64,000 bases of DNA from Rossellomorea vietnamensis (GCF_008180615.1 NZ_VTEH01000012.1:55051-119050), one strand, 5' to 3'; positions 1 through 8,738 are shown, counted from the first letter of the stretch. The notes: generated by a model not told the origin, from the letters alone. Numbers and translations are program-made.

Positions 1-1
1 A

Positions 2-100
2 GAAAGAATTGTAACTGGGTTAAAAGGACTTTTATCCTTACCGCCAGAAGGAAGAATTGGAAGTTACCGTGTGATCTTTACGATTGTCCCTGAAGAGTAA
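2..100 (+). CDS. C-terminal end of an unidentified protein (partial)
   Basis: An open frame enters from the left edge and stops with TAA at 98-100, giving about 32 codons that end in VIFTIVPEE. A hairpin terminator follows within 40 bases, which supports this being a real gene end. There is too little sequence to name the family. Confidence 0.5.
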   Translation, partial: ERIVTGLKGLLSLPPEGRIGSYRVIFTIVPEE

Positions 101-135
101 ACTGTCTGCATCGAAGCCATCGGCAGCCGTGGAAA

Positions 136-164
136 CTCTCTAGTCTTTTCTAGAGGTTTTTTTT
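136..164 (+). terminator. Rho-independent terminator
   Basis: CTCTAG at 138-143 pairs with CTAGAG at 150-155 around a T-rich loop, and a run of eight T follows. It closes the gene entering from the left edge. Confidence 0.75.
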
Positions 165-206
165 CTTTAGGGGGATTCTTTTTTACATCCCTCGGATTAA
201 CTGTAG

Positions 207-240
207 TTGACAAAGGAACAGTTTAAGTTCTATACTGTTC
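207..240 (+). promoter_or_regulatory. SigA-type promoter with overlapping inverted repeat
   Basis: TTGACA (207-212) and TATACT (231-236) are separated by 18 bp. An inverted repeat, GAACAGT at 216-222 and ACTGTTC at 234-240, covers the spacer and the -10 box, where a repressor would block polymerase. ACAGTTTAA also occurs twice as a direct repeat (218-226 and 252-260). By analogy with Bacillus quinone-responsive nitroreductases under YodB or MhqR, a MarR-family repressor is a reasonable inference; no regulator gene is adjacent. Confidence 0.65.
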
Positions 241-274
241 TTGTGAAAGTTACAGTTTAAAGGAGGATTTTTTA

Positions 275-982
275 ATGTCTGATAAAACAATGAGCAAAGA
301 AGAATATTTAAATAAAGCGAAAGAACTTGATACAACGAAAGAAGCACCGAAGCAATTGGAGGATACGGACTTTTTGACAGTGGCGAAAGAGCGCCGTTCC
401 GTGCGCCAATATGATCCGAATTTTAAAATAGAGGAAAGCGAGATCCGTGAGCTTCTGGAAACGGCTGTGCTGGCGCCTTCATCCAGCAATCTTCAATCCT
501 GGAGATTCTTAGTTATTGAAGATCAGAAGGAAAAAGAGAAGCTGCTGCCAATCGCCAACAATCAGCAGCAAATCGTGGATGCTTCCGTTGTCATCGCCAT
601 CCTTGGTGATCGTGAAGCGTACAAAAATGCTGATCAAATCTACACTCAAATTGCTGAAAGAGGCAACATGCCTGAAGACGTCAAAGACATGTACGTCAAA
701 AGCATTTTCGATAACTACGGAAACTTCCCTAAAGAGCGCTTAGCGAAAATTGCCCACATTGACGGCGGAATTGTCGCGAATCAATTAATGCTCGCAGCGA
801 AAGCAAAAGGCTATGACACTGTCCCAATGGGCGGCTATGATGAAGCGCAATTCGTGGAAGCTTTTAATGTGCCAGAAAGCTATGAGCCGGTTATGCTGCT
901 CTCGCTTGGTAAAGGAACGAAAGCTGGATTCGAGAAAACTCGTCTTCCTCTTGATGATGTACTTTCTTGGAATCGATTCTAA
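275..982 (+). CDS. Nitroreductase family oxidoreductase
   Basis: The 235-residue product has the nitroreductase fold signatures RRSVRQYDP (about residues 41-49) and APSSSNLQSWRF (about 67-78) for FMN binding, plus a C-terminal MGGYDE segment. The family reduces quinones or nitro compounds with NAD(P)H using FMN in the cytoplasm; B. subtilis YodC and MhqN are related. It is longer than those (about 200 residues) because of an N-terminal extension of roughly 30 charged residues. The ATG lies 8 bases after AGGAGG. It is monocistronic, with its own promoter and terminator. The substrate cannot be told from sequence. Confidence 0.9.
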   Translation: MSDKTMSKEEYLNKAKELDTTKEAPKQLEDTDFLTVAKERRSVRQYDPNFKIEESEIRELLETAVLAPSSSNLQSWRFLVIEDQKEKEKLLPIANNQQQIVDASVVIAILGDREAYKNADQIYTQIAERGNMPEDVKDMYVKSIFDNYGNFPKERLAKIAHIDGGIVANQLMLAAKAKGYDTVPMGGYDEAQFVEAFNVPESYEPVMLLSLGKGTKAGFEKTRLPLDDVLSWNRF

Positions 983-992
983 TAATAAAAAA

Positions 993-1031
993 CAGGGCCT
1001 GACTCCAGTGAGCAGGTCCTGAAATTTTTTT
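993..1031 (+). terminator. Rho-independent terminator
   Basis: CAGGGCCTG (993-1001) pairs with CAGGTCCTG (1013-1021) with one wobble, then a T run. The GGGCCTGACTCC wording resembles the hairpin repeat family abundant at 38-63 kb. Confidence 0.75.
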
Positions 1032-1120
1032 ATAAAAAAGGTTTCAAACAGGTCATTAGACATTGTGATTGAATACGGTTTACGCTAGTTATAGAAACTA
1101 AATCTGAAAGGGTGGATTCA

Positions 1121-1771
1121 ATGAAAATTCTAGTTGTCGGAGCAAATGGACAAATCGGAAAACATTTAGTCGGACTGATACAAGACAGCGGCAGCCATAC
1201 CGCCAAAGCGATGATCCGTAAACAGGAGCAGGTCTCCCATTTCGAATCAGTCGGTGCCGAAACCGCGGTTGTGAATTTAGAAGGTGAGATAGAAGATATC
1301 GCCAAAGCAGCAGAGGGAGTCGACGCCATCGTGTTCACTGCCGGATCCGGTCCGCATACTGGCGCAGACAAAACTCTTATGATTGATTTAGACGGCGCTG
1401 TCAAAACGATAAAAGCGGCTGAAATGGCAGGAGTGAAGCGGTTTGTCATGGTCAGCTCCTATGATACGACCCGCAAAGCCATTCAGGAAGCGCCTGAATC
1501 CTTCGCGCCATATGTGGCTGCCAAGCACTATGCAGATGAGTGGCTGCGAGGAACAGATTTGGACTACACCATCGTCCATCCTGGTCTCCTCACAAATGAC
1601 AGTGGAACCGGTAAGGTCGAAATCGCCAGTGAAGTGGAAAGAGGAGAAGTTCCACGCGAGGACGTGGCGCAGGTTCTTTTCGAAACCTTGGAAGATGACT
1701 CGACGATCGGAAAAGAGTTCCAAGTGGTGGCAGGATCTACCTCTGTGAAAGAGGCTTTGGGTAATCTTTAA
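1121..1771 (+). CDS. NAD(P)-binding SDR-type protein (YhfK-like)
   Basis: The product has the N-terminal nucleotide-binding motif GANGQIG (residues 7-13), a Rossmann pattern, and a YVAAK segment matching the SDR Tyr-x3-Lys. Length (216 residues) and layout match the atypical SDR/NmrA-like group that includes B. subtilis YhfK (NAD-dependent epimerase/dehydratase superfamily). I chose ATG 1121, preceded by AAAGGGTGG at a proper distance; an in-frame GTG at 1112 would lie inside that ribosome binding site. The substrate is unknown. Its neighbour is also an NAD(P)H/FMN oxidoreductase, but a terminator separates them. Confidence 0.85.
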   Translation: MKILVVGANGQIGKHLVGLIQDSGSHTAKAMIRKQEQVSHFESVGAETAVVNLEGEIEDIAKAAEGVDAIVFTAGSGPHTGADKTLMIDLDGAVKTIKAAEMAGVKRFVMVSSYDTTRKAIQEAPESFAPYVAAKHYADEWLRGTDLDYTIVHPGLLTNDSGTGKVEIASEVERGEVPREDVAQVLFETLEDDSTIGKEFQVVAGSTSVKEALGNL

Positions 1772-1866
1772 TTTGGTTTGGTTAGTCTCTTTTAAAATGC
1801 CCTCGAATTTGAGGGATGGAGAGTAACTATTCTCTTTTTGAAAAATGGAATTGATTTGAAATCAGC

Positions 1867-1906
1867 AGGCCTGATCCCCAGTAGCGGGGGTCAGGCCTTT
1901 TTGTTT
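1867..1906 (+). terminator. Rho-independent terminator, hairpin-repeat relative
   Basis: GGCCTGATCCCC pairs with GGGGGTCAGGCC across a short loop and is followed by TTTTTG. Its arms share the GGGGTCAGGCC wording of the dispersed hairpin repeat but lack the internal AACGTATTAACG segment. Confidence 0.85.
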
Positions 1907-1980
1907 TTCAAATGTCGTCGTTGGCAGGGAGGTTTTCTTTATATGTAGGCTGTGGGAAGCCAAGGCGCGTTATTTGATGT

Positions 1981-2875
1981 TAGGTGTCCCTCGTGATCCG
2001 CTCGAGAGACACCAAGAGGCTGATTTTCGCTGTTAGGTGTCCTCCGTGGCCCGCTCGAGAGACACCAAGAGGCTGATTTTCGCTGTTAGGTGTCCTTAGT
2101 GGCCGGCTCGAGTGCCACCAGGAGTCGATTTTTCATAGCTAGGTGTCCCTCGTGATCCGCTCGAGAGACACCAAGAGGCTGATTTTCGCTGTTAGGTGTC
2201 CTTCGTGGCCGGCTCGAGTGCCACCAGGAGTCGATTTTTCATAGCTAGGTGTCCCTCGTGATCCGCTCGAGAGACACCAAGAGGCTGATTTTCGCTGTTA
2301 GGTGTCCTTCGTGGCCGGTTCGAGTGCCACCAGGAGTCGATTTTTCGTAGCTAGGTGTCCCTCGTGATCCGCTCGAGAGACACCAAGAGGCTGATTTTCG
2401 CTGTTAGGTGTCCTTCGTGGCCGGCTCGAGTGCCACCAGGAGTCGATTTTTCATAGCTAGGTGTCCTCCGTGGCCCGCTCGAGAGACACCAAGAGGCTGA
2501 TTTTCGCTGTTAGGTGTCCTTCGTGGCCGGCTCGAGTGCCACCAGGAGACGATTTTTCATAGTTAGGTGTCCTCCGTGATTCACTCGAGAGACACCAAGA
2601 GGCTGATTTTCGCTGTTAGGTGTCTTTCGTGGCCGGCTCGAGTGCCACCAGGAGTCGATTTTTCATAGCTAGGTGTACTCCGTGGCCGGCTCGAGTGCCA
2701 CCAGGAGTCGATTTTTCATAGCTAGGTGTCCTCCGTGATCCGCTCGAGAGACACCAAGAGGCTGATTTTCGTAGTTAGGTGTCCTTCGTGGCCGGCTCGA
2801 GTGCCACCAGGAGTCGATTTTTCGTAGTTAGGTGTCCCTCGAGACCAGGGTGAGTGACGCCTGGGAAAATCAGGA
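1981..2875 (+). repeat. 53-bp tandem repeat array, about 17 units
   Basis: TAGGTGTCC-like unit starts occur at 1981, 2034, 2087, 2140, 2193, 2246, 2299, 2352, 2405, 2458, 2511, 2564, 2617, 2670, 2723, 2776 and 2829: sixteen intervals of exactly 53 bp with no indels. Two versions mostly alternate. Version A contains CGCTCGAGAGACACC and ends GCTGATTTTCGCTGT. Version B contains GGCTCGAGTGCCACC and ends GTCGATTTTTCATAGC. In A, GGTGTCCCTCG pairs with CGAGAGACACC with one mismatch, giving an 11-bp stem. No unique spacers are present, so it is not CRISPR. It fills the 1.2-kb gap before the antiporter gene and contains no gene. Confidence 0.95.
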
Positions 2876-3050
2876 CCCTGAAGGTATAACTTTATTTATA
2901 GAGAACAATGTGGTATTTTAAAGTTTATATTTTTTGAAGCGGAAGCATGTTAATACAAGGTGCTGCTGGCAGTAGAAATCATTTAACTATTTATTCGTTA
3001 ATGAGAGCACCTTCACACGAATGTCATTGCTTTAGAAAGGAGGGAATGGT

Positions 3051-5120
3051 TTGTTTAATATACCAATTCAAGATCCCGTTATTATATTTGCTATTGCTGT
3101 AACTGTTTTCTTTTTGTCTCCAATCTTGATGAATAAATTAAGGATGCCAGGCATCATTGGACCGATTGTGGCTGGTGTGATTATCGGACCACATGGCCTT
3201 CATCTGTTGGCCCGGGATTCAACTATTGAACTGCTGGGGACAGTGGGATTATTATTTATCATTTTCATTGCGGGTCTTGAGCTTGATCTTGATGGCTTTA
3301 AGAAGTACCGCAACAGAAGCATTCTCTTTGGAGTGCTGTCCTTTTCCATCCCGCTGGTAATTGGGACAACAGCATGCCTTTTTCTTGGGTACAGCCTTAT
3401 GGCATCTATTCTCTTAGGATCGATTGTCGGGTCGCATACACTGCTTGCCTATCCAATTGCAAGCAGGCTCGGGATATCAAAGAATAAAGCAGTAACCACT
3501 GCAGTCGGGGGCACCCTGCTTACGGATACTTTTGCTCTATTAGTGCTGGCTGTCATTACAGGAGCTGCAGCGGGCGAGTTATCCGCAGGTTTCTGGATGA
3601 AGATGGTGATATCTCTTTCTATCTTTGTATTCGTCATCATGTGGGGGGTGCCTCTGCTTTCAAGGTGGTTCTTCAAGAATGCAGGAAGTGAAGGCATTGC
3701 AAACTTTTCGTATGTGATGGTGATTCTGTTTGGATCAGCCTTCCTTGCATTGGCAGCCGATATGCAGCCAATTATAGGGGCGTTTTTAGCAGGACTGGCT
3801 CTCAACCGATTTGTGTTGGAGCATGGAACATTGATGAACCGCATTCGTTTTCTGGGCAATGCCCTCTTCATTCCTTTTTTCCTGTTATCCGTGGGTATGC
3901 TTATGGATCTGGGAGTCCTTCTGAGTAATCCATCGGCTTGGCTTGTCAGCTTGTGCATCATTTTATCGGTGTTCGTAGGAAAGTGGCTGGCTCCTCTCAT
4001 CATTTCAAGAATTTATCATTACTCTAAAATTGAAACTAAAGTTATCTTTGGTTTGACCATCCCCCAGGCAGCTGCCACCCTTGCTTCCACATTGGTGGGC
4101 TACCAAGTCGGCCTTCTCGACCAGGCTACTGTGAATGCAGTGATTATCATGATCCTGATCACTTGTATTGCCGGACCCTATTTTGTTGAAAAACACGGAC
4201 GGTTGCTGGCTCTGAAAGAAGATCAGTCACCTGGAGAAAGAAGTGAAGGTCCGGAAAGGATCCTTATTCCGTTATATAATCCAGACACAATGGAATCGTT
4301 AATGGATTTAGCATACATGATTAAACAGCCGAATACACAAGAAGAGCCGCTCTATCCATTAACAGTCGTCCAGAAAGATGTGAAGTCAGCTCATAAAGAT
4401 GTGGAGAAGGCAGAAAAAATGCTGGGGCACGCCGTCATGTATGCTTCTGGTGCTGAGATGCCGGTCCGGATGCTGACAAGGGTAGACAGAAATATATCTT
4501 ACGGAATTGAACGTGCCATTGCGGAAGAACGCATCAATACAGTAGTGGTAGGATGGAATGCAGAGCGAAAAAACAATCAGCTCTTTGGCAGTGTATTAGA
4601 CCGTTTGATTGATGAAACACACCAAACCCTGCTGGTTTCCAAACTGGGACACCCGCTGAAGACAACTAAAAGAGTTCTTCTTATAATCCCTTACGGAGCA
4701 GATCACAAAACTGGATTCGAGGATGCTTTAAAAAGGATTAAGCTGCTGACCAGCAACTTGAGTGCGTCACTGCTTACACTCGTCATCAAAGATTCGATAG
4801 ATGCATATGAACAAAAGTTGAATTCAATTAAGCCGGACCCTCCTGCTTCAATTAGAAGAGTGGAGAATTGGTCCAAGTTGGAAGAAGAAGAAGTACCTAA
4901 ACTGACCCAGGATGACTTGGTTATCATCCTGAGTGCCAGAAGAGGAACGGTCGGCTGGCATCCAAAACTGGAAGAGCTTCCTAAACGGCTGGCTGCAATC
5001 GAGCCGGAAAGCTTCATTATCTACTATCCTTCCGAGCAAGGCCATGTAGATATCAGAGGTTCCCGCGGATTTGCCATACCGAAAGAAGTCTTGCGAAAAC
5101 AGGATTACGATCAAGAATAA
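3051..5120 (+). CDS. CPA2-type cation:proton antiporter with C-terminal Usp-like region
   Basis: Residues 1 to about 380 form some 12 hydrophobic helices with the monovalent cation:proton antiporter-2 pattern (KefB/NapA type; GPIVAGVIIGPHGL near residue 40, AGLELDLDGF near 82). Residues of roughly 400-689 are hydrophilic and look like two universal-stress-protein-type regulatory domains. The protein should exchange K+ or Na+ for H+ across the membrane. The start is a TTG at 3051, 7 bases after AAAGGAGGG; the nearby ATG at 3046 is out of frame. The 689 residues fit an antiporter with soluble tail. Ion specificity is not determinable. Confidence 0.9.
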   Translation: MFNIPIQDPVIIFAIAVTVFFLSPILMNKLRMPGIIGPIVAGVIIGPHGLHLLARDSTIELLGTVGLLFIIFIAGLELDLDGFKKYRNRSILFGVLSFSIPLVIGTTACLFLGYSLMASILLGSIVGSHTLLAYPIASRLGISKNKAVTTAVGGTLLTDTFALLVLAVITGAAAGELSAGFWMKMVISLSIFVFVIMWGVPLLSRWFFKNAGSEGIANFSYVMVILFGSAFLALAADMQPIIGAFLAGLALNRFVLEHGTLMNRIRFLGNALFIPFFLLSVGMLMDLGVLLSNPSAWLVSLCIILSVFVGKWLAPLIISRIYHYSKIETKVIFGLTIPQAAATLASTLVGYQVGLLDQATVNAVIIMILITCIAGPYFVEKHGRLLALKEDQSPGERSEGPERILIPLYNPDTMESLMDLAYMIKQPNTQEEPLYPLTVVQKDVKSAHKDVEKAEKMLGHAVMYASGAEMPVRMLTRVDRNISYGIERAIAEERINTVVVGWNAERKNNQLFGSVLDRLIDETHQTLLVSKLGHPLKTTKRVLLIIPYGADHKTGFEDALKRIKLLTSNLSASLLTLVIKDSIDAYEQKLNSIKPDPPASIRRVENWSKLEEEEVPKLTQDDLVIILSARRGTVGWHPKLEELPKRLAAIEPESFIIYYPSEQGHVDIRGSRGFAIPKEVLRKQDYDQE

Positions 5121-5140
5121 TGGCTGGATAATGGCAATCG

Positions 5141-5265
5141 GGTGGGACACAGGGACAGGTCCCTCGCCCCACCATATATTTACAATTTCGAGCCGTGGTC
5201 CTCGGAGTCTTTTTTAAGAGCCACCAGGAGATGGTTTTAGGTTGCTAGGTGTCCTTCAGCACTTA
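5141..5265 (+). repeat. Dispersed repeat fragments after the antiporter
   Basis: At 5141-5172, GGTGGGACA and a CCCCACC arm enclose GGGACAGGTCCC. This wording recurs near 24147, 26807 and 31950. At 5215-5252 there is a degenerate version-B copy of the 53-bp unit (GCCACCAGGAG and GCTAGGTGTCCTTC). Confidence 0.6.
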
Positions 5266-5323
5266 TTTAACAGAAGCGTAGGGGCAATTTTCCCCCATCA
5301 AGTGTCTTTTTCATGATAATAAC

Positions 5324-5374
5324 AAGGGCCTGGCCAGCAAATCCACCAGATGGATTGCTGGCCAGGCCCTTTTC
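5324..5374 (+). terminator. Strong Rho-independent terminator
   Basis: AAGGGCCTGGCCAGCA pairs with TGCTGGCCAGGCCCTT around a short loop, with TTTT after it. It ends the antiporter transcription unit. Confidence 0.85.
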
Positions 5375-5698
5375 TAACTATCTTTTAAAAATTTGTCGAA
5401 CAGCGAAGCCAGACTGCTTTAACGCAGTAATCCGCCTAATCGCTACATATCAGAGATGCTCCTCAGTACATTAAACCCTTAACATACCGGGTGTCAAACC
5501 CAAGGCAGCAAATCAGCCTCATTCAACTCATTTTTAAATTATCCAGAGATTCTTTTAAGCGGAAATGGGTGCTTAGAAAAAGATGAATAAGCGGCACAAG
5601 GCCATTATGTAAATCTGTGCCCATACTAATTTTTTATTATTCGGGAACAGTAATAGAGGAATTATTTTCGAAACTGCCAATAAGGAGAGAAGCTGCTG
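5375..5698. other. Intergenic region upstream of the P-type ATPase
   Basis: About 320 bases with no credible ORF and no repeat of the families seen elsewhere. A promoter for the ATPase presumably lies here, but I could not assign boxes with confidence. I do not see the yybP-ykoY core here; that lies downstream of the ATPase. Confidence 0.4.
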
Positions 5699-8299
5699 AT
5701 GAGCCATTTCTTTAATAAGACTTCCCAGGAAGTTTTAGATGAACTGAAAGTTACCAAGAATGGGCTGCTGTCCAGTGATGTGGAAGAGCGGCGCGAACAG
5801 TACGGATATAATGAGTTGGTTGAAGGGAAAAGGAAAACAGGTATTCAGGTCTTTTTTGAACAGTTTAAAGATTTTCTCGTGATTATTTTGATTGCGGCAG
5901 CCATTATTTCAGCCTTCTTAGGAAAATTTGAAAGTACAATCGTGATCTTGGCTGTCATCATCCTCAACGCGATTCTAGGCACAGTTCAGCATCTGAAAGC
6001 GGAACAAAGCTTGAACTCTTTAAAAGAATTGTCATCTCCAGCTGCCAGGGTTCTGAGGGATGGCCAAAGAATGGATATTCCTTCAAGGGAACTGCTGGTT
6101 GGAGACATCCTGCTTCTCGATGCAGGTGACCTGGTCAGTGCGGATGGACGGATCATTGAGAATCACAGCCTGCAGATCAATGAAAGTTCGTTAACAGGAG
6201 AATCCTTGAGTGTGGAAAAGGAGATTGACCCTATTCCGGAAGAGGACGTCCCGATTGGGGATAAAACGAATATGGTGTTTTCAGGGAGCTTTGTTACATA
6301 TGGACGCGGTGCAGCCGTTGTCACAAACACAGGGATGAACACGGAAATTGGAAAGATTGCCAATCTGCTCGAATCGGCAAAAGAGAAAAAAACACCTCTG
6401 CAGGAAAGTCTCGATCAGTTTGGAAAGAAGCTTGCGATCATTATCATCGCCATTGCAGTCTTGATCTTCGCATTGGATCTTATCAGAGGAAATGAGCTTG
6501 CGGAATCATTCATGTTCGCTGTAGCTCTGGCAGTAGCCGCCATTCCGGAGGCACTGGGATCGATCGTGACGATTGTGCTGGCTTTTGGCACCCAGAAGAT
6601 GGCGAAGCAAAACGCGATTATCCGCAAGCTGCACGCTGTGGAAAGCCTCGGAAGCATCTCTGTGATTTGTTCGGATAAAACAGGGACGCTGACTCAAAAC
6701 AAAATGACGGTCCAAAAAGTATATGTAAATCATGGAATGAAGAATCATGACGAGCTGGATTTGGAAAACCAGACAGAAAAGAGACTTCTGCTCACCTCAT
6801 TGCTTTGTAATGATTCTGAGAAAAACGGTGAGAAGGAAATTGGCGATCCAACAGAACTCGCGCTGGTGAGTCTTGGGGAACACTATCAGCTCAATGAATT
6901 GAGTGTAAGGAAAGAGTGCCCGAGGGAGGGCGAACTGCCTTTTGACTCTGATCGAAAAATGATGAGTACAGTCAATCGCTATGAAGGCCGTCATCTCCTG
7001 TTCATTAAGGGGGCATTTGATGCTCTTTTATCAAGGGTCAACAAGATTGAAACATCGGAGGGCATTGCGGAAATTACCGACAGTGACAGACAGGAAATAG
7101 AAAGTGTAAACAAGGAATTTTCCAGAAGCGGGCTGCGGGTTCTCGGCTTTGCTTACAAAGAAGTCGAAGAGGGCAGAACCATTGAGTATGAAGACGAAAA
7201 TGACTTAACGTTTATCGGATTGATCGCGATGATGGATCCGCCGAGGGAAGAGTCGGCAGGAGCGGTTGCCGCCTGTATTGATGCCGGAATCAAGCCGGTC
7301 ATGATTACAGGAGACCATAAGATTACAGCATCGGCCATCGCCAAACAAATCGGCATCCTGAAAGATGAATCGGAAGCCGTCGAGGGTGCTCAAATTGAAA
7401 AATGGAGTGATGAGGAGCTGCAGGAAAGAGTAGCCGGCATCTCCGTTTACGCAAGGGTTTCTCCAGAACACAAAATCCGCATTGTAAGGGCTTGGCAGGA
7501 AAAAGGAAATGTCGTGGCCATGACGGGTGATGGCGTGAATGATGGACCGGCCTTGAAGCAGGCTGACACCGGAATCGCCATGGGAATCACCGGAACAGAA
7601 GTGGCCAAAGAAGCATCTTCCATGGTTCTGACAGATGATAACTTTTCCACCATTGTAAAAGCCATTGCTAATGGACGCAGCATCTACGCGAACATCCAGA
7701 ATTCCATCAGGTTCTTACTGGCCGGAAATATGGGCGGGGTTCTAGCCGTTCTGTATGCATCACTGCTGGCCTTGCCGGTTCCATTTGCAGCGGTTCATTT
7801 ACTCTTCATCAATCTTTTAACAGACAGTCTGCCGGCAATCGCCATCGGGCTTGAGCCTCACAATAAAAACATCATGAAACAGGCGCCAAGGGATACTAAT
7901 ACCCCGCTGTTGAATAAGTCTTTCGCCAAACGGGTGACGGTGGAAGGAATCATCATTGCTGTCGCAACCTTGATTGCCTTTCACATTGGATTATCCACCG
8001 GAGATGCGATGATTGCCAGTACCATGGCCTTTGCCACCTTGTGTTTAGCCAGATTATTTCATGGATTCAACTCCCGAAGCAAGCAGTCCTTATTCAAGAT
8101 CGGGGTGTTCTCTAACAAATATGTCTGGTATGCCGTCATCATCGGGTTCATCCTGCTGCATCTGGTTCTGCTTATACCTCCCTTTATGAGAGTATTTGAA
8201 GTCGCACCGCTCAATGCCGCACAATTTGGCACCATATACATCATGTCTCTAGTGCCACTTGTGGTCATTCAGTTGTATAGATTGATTTTTGTAAAGTAA
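5699..8299 (+). CDS. Cation-transporting P-type ATPase, Ca2+ (P2A) type
   Basis: The 866-residue protein has all P-type ATPase hallmarks: TGES (166-169, actuator), the phosphorylated Asp in DKTGT (326-330), the nucleotide-binding region, TGDGVNDGPALK hinge and ten or so membrane helices. The fourth helix reads AAIPEAL (281-287), the wording of bacterial Ca2+ ATPases such as Listeria LMCA1, so Ca2+ efflux is the best guess. The downstream Mn2+ riboswitch raises Mn2+ as an alternative. AAGGAGAG sits 9 bases before the ATG. It appears monocistronic. Confidence 0.9.
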   Translation: MSHFFNKTSQEVLDELKVTKNGLLSSDVEERREQYGYNELVEGKRKTGIQVFFEQFKDFLVIILIAAAIISAFLGKFESTIVILAVIILNAILGTVQHLKAEQSLNSLKELSSPAARVLRDGQRMDIPSRELLVGDILLLDAGDLVSADGRIIENHSLQINESSLTGESLSVEKEIDPIPEEDVPIGDKTNMVFSGSFVTYGRGAAVVTNTGMNTEIGKIANLLESAKEKKTPLQESLDQFGKKLAIIIIAIAVLIFALDLIRGNELAESFMFAVALAVAAIPEALGSIVTIVLAFGTQKMAKQNAIIRKLHAVESLGSISVICSDKTGTLTQNKMTVQKVYVNHGMKNHDELDLENQTEKRLLLTSLLCNDSEKNGEKEIGDPTELALVSLGEHYQLNELSVRKECPREGELPFDSDRKMMSTVNRYEGRHLLFIKGAFDALLSRVNKIETSEGIAEITDSDRQEIESVNKEFSRSGLRVLGFAYKEVEEGRTIEYEDENDLTFIGLIAMMDPPREESAGAVAACIDAGIKPVMITGDHKITASAIAKQIGILKDESEAVEGAQIEKWSDEELQERVAGISVYARVSPEHKIRIVRAWQEKGNVVAMTGDGVNDGPALKQADTGIAMGITGTEVAKEASSMVLTDDNFSTIVKAIANGRSIYANIQNSIRFLLAGNMGGVLAVLYASLLALPVPFAAVHLLFINLLTDSLPAIAIGLEPHNKNIMKQAPRDTNTPLLNKSFAKRVTVEGIIIAVATLIAFHIGLSTGDAMIASTMAFATLCLARLFHGFNSRSKQSLFKIGVFSNKYVWYAVIIGFILLHLVLLIPPFMRVFEVAPLNAAQFGTIYIMSLVPLVVIQLYRLIFVK

Positions 8300-8302
8300 C
8301 AA

Positions 8303-8347
8303 AGGGACCTTGCCTCTCAACAATGACAGAGGGGCAAGTCTTGTCCC
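8303..8347 (+). terminator. Imperfect hairpin after the ATPase
   Basis: GGGAC and GCCTCT at 8303-8317 pair with AGAGGGGC and GTCCC downstream, with a bulged middle. It lacks a clear T tract, so termination strength is uncertain. Confidence 0.4.
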
Positions 8348-8411
8348 TAGTTGGATATTGACACTTCACTCACAATATTATATTCTTATCTTACAAAGTG
8401 AATAGTTCTAT

Positions 8412-8532
8412 TCCTAAAGGGGAGTAGCTTTTATAGCAAAGTCGTCAATACAGAGTTGAACAAGCTCTCGGCTTTGGTAGCAGCCAATCGCTGTTAGCAA
8501 GACCTTTACCTGTTTGGTAAGGTCTTTTTGTT
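8412..8532 (+). promoter_or_regulatory. yybP-ykoY family (Mn2+) riboswitch
   Basis: The conserved core is recognisable: AAAGGGGAGTAGC near 8417, the GTCGTCAATACAGAG metal-site loop, then CTCTCGGCTTTGGTAGCAGC and GCTGTTAGCAAGACCTTT. The family (RF00080) binds Mn2+ and usually turns on Mn exporters. The 3' side of P1 (CCTTT near 8503) is shared with the terminator at 8499-8530, so ligand binding and terminator formation should be mutually exclusive, consistent with an ON switch. The next gene is an FbpB-like small ORF, not a known exporter. Confidence 0.9.
8499..8530 (+). terminator. Riboswitch expression-platform terminator
   Basis: AAGACCTTTACC pairs with GGTAAGGTCTT followed by TTTTTG. It overlaps the riboswitch P1 strand, as expected for a metal-controlled terminator. 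Confidence 0.85.
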
Positions 8533-8538
8533 TGCCTT

Positions 8539-8576
8539 AAAAACCTTTACCAAATTCCTGGTGAAGGTTTTTTTAT
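8539..8576 (+). terminator. Second terminator-like hairpin after the riboswitch
   Basis: AAAACCTTTACC pairs with GGTGAAGGTTTT and a T run follows. It shares the CCTTTACC wording of the first terminator, so the expression platform looks duplicated in tandem. Confidence 0.7.
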
Positions 8577-8612
8577 GTTCTACCCAGACAAATTTGAAAG
8601 GAAGATGACATC

Positions 8613-8738
8613 ATGAAAAAACTAAAACCTTCAATACTAGAGCTGATGAAACAAAACCGAGAAGAGTTATTAAGAGATAGAGAGAAGATGGAGAAGATCG
8701 AAAGACGGCTTGAAGAGAAGCATGCCAGCCAGAAATAA
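8613..8738 (+). CDS. FbpB-like small basic protein
   Basis: A 41-residue ORF whose central NREELLRDREKMEKIERRLE pattern matches the Fur-regulated basic protein B family (Pfam FbpB type; in B. subtilis a proposed helper of the small RNA FsrA in iron sparing). AAAGGAAG lies 9 bases upstream of the ATG. It sits directly after the Mn2+ riboswitch and its two terminators, so the sequence predicts Mn-dependent expression, unlike the Fur control known for the family. No Fur box was noticed. The functional transfer is inference. Confidence 0.75.
   Translation: MKKLKPSILELMKQNREELLRDREKMEKIERRLEEKHASQK

Noticed and set aside
250..489. Minus-strand ORF over the nitroreductase gene
   Set aside because: It is the antisense shadow of a well-supported gene and has no ribosome binding site. 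Many similar antisense frames (for example 3449-4003 and 60816-61250) were left out for the same reason.
1981..2875. CRISPR array
   Set aside because: Units are similar along their whole 53 bp with no unique spacers, and no cas gene is present.
5375..5698. Riboswitch upstream of the P-type ATPase
   Set aside because: No yybP-ykoY or other known riboswitch core is visible there; the clear core is at 8412-8532, downstream.
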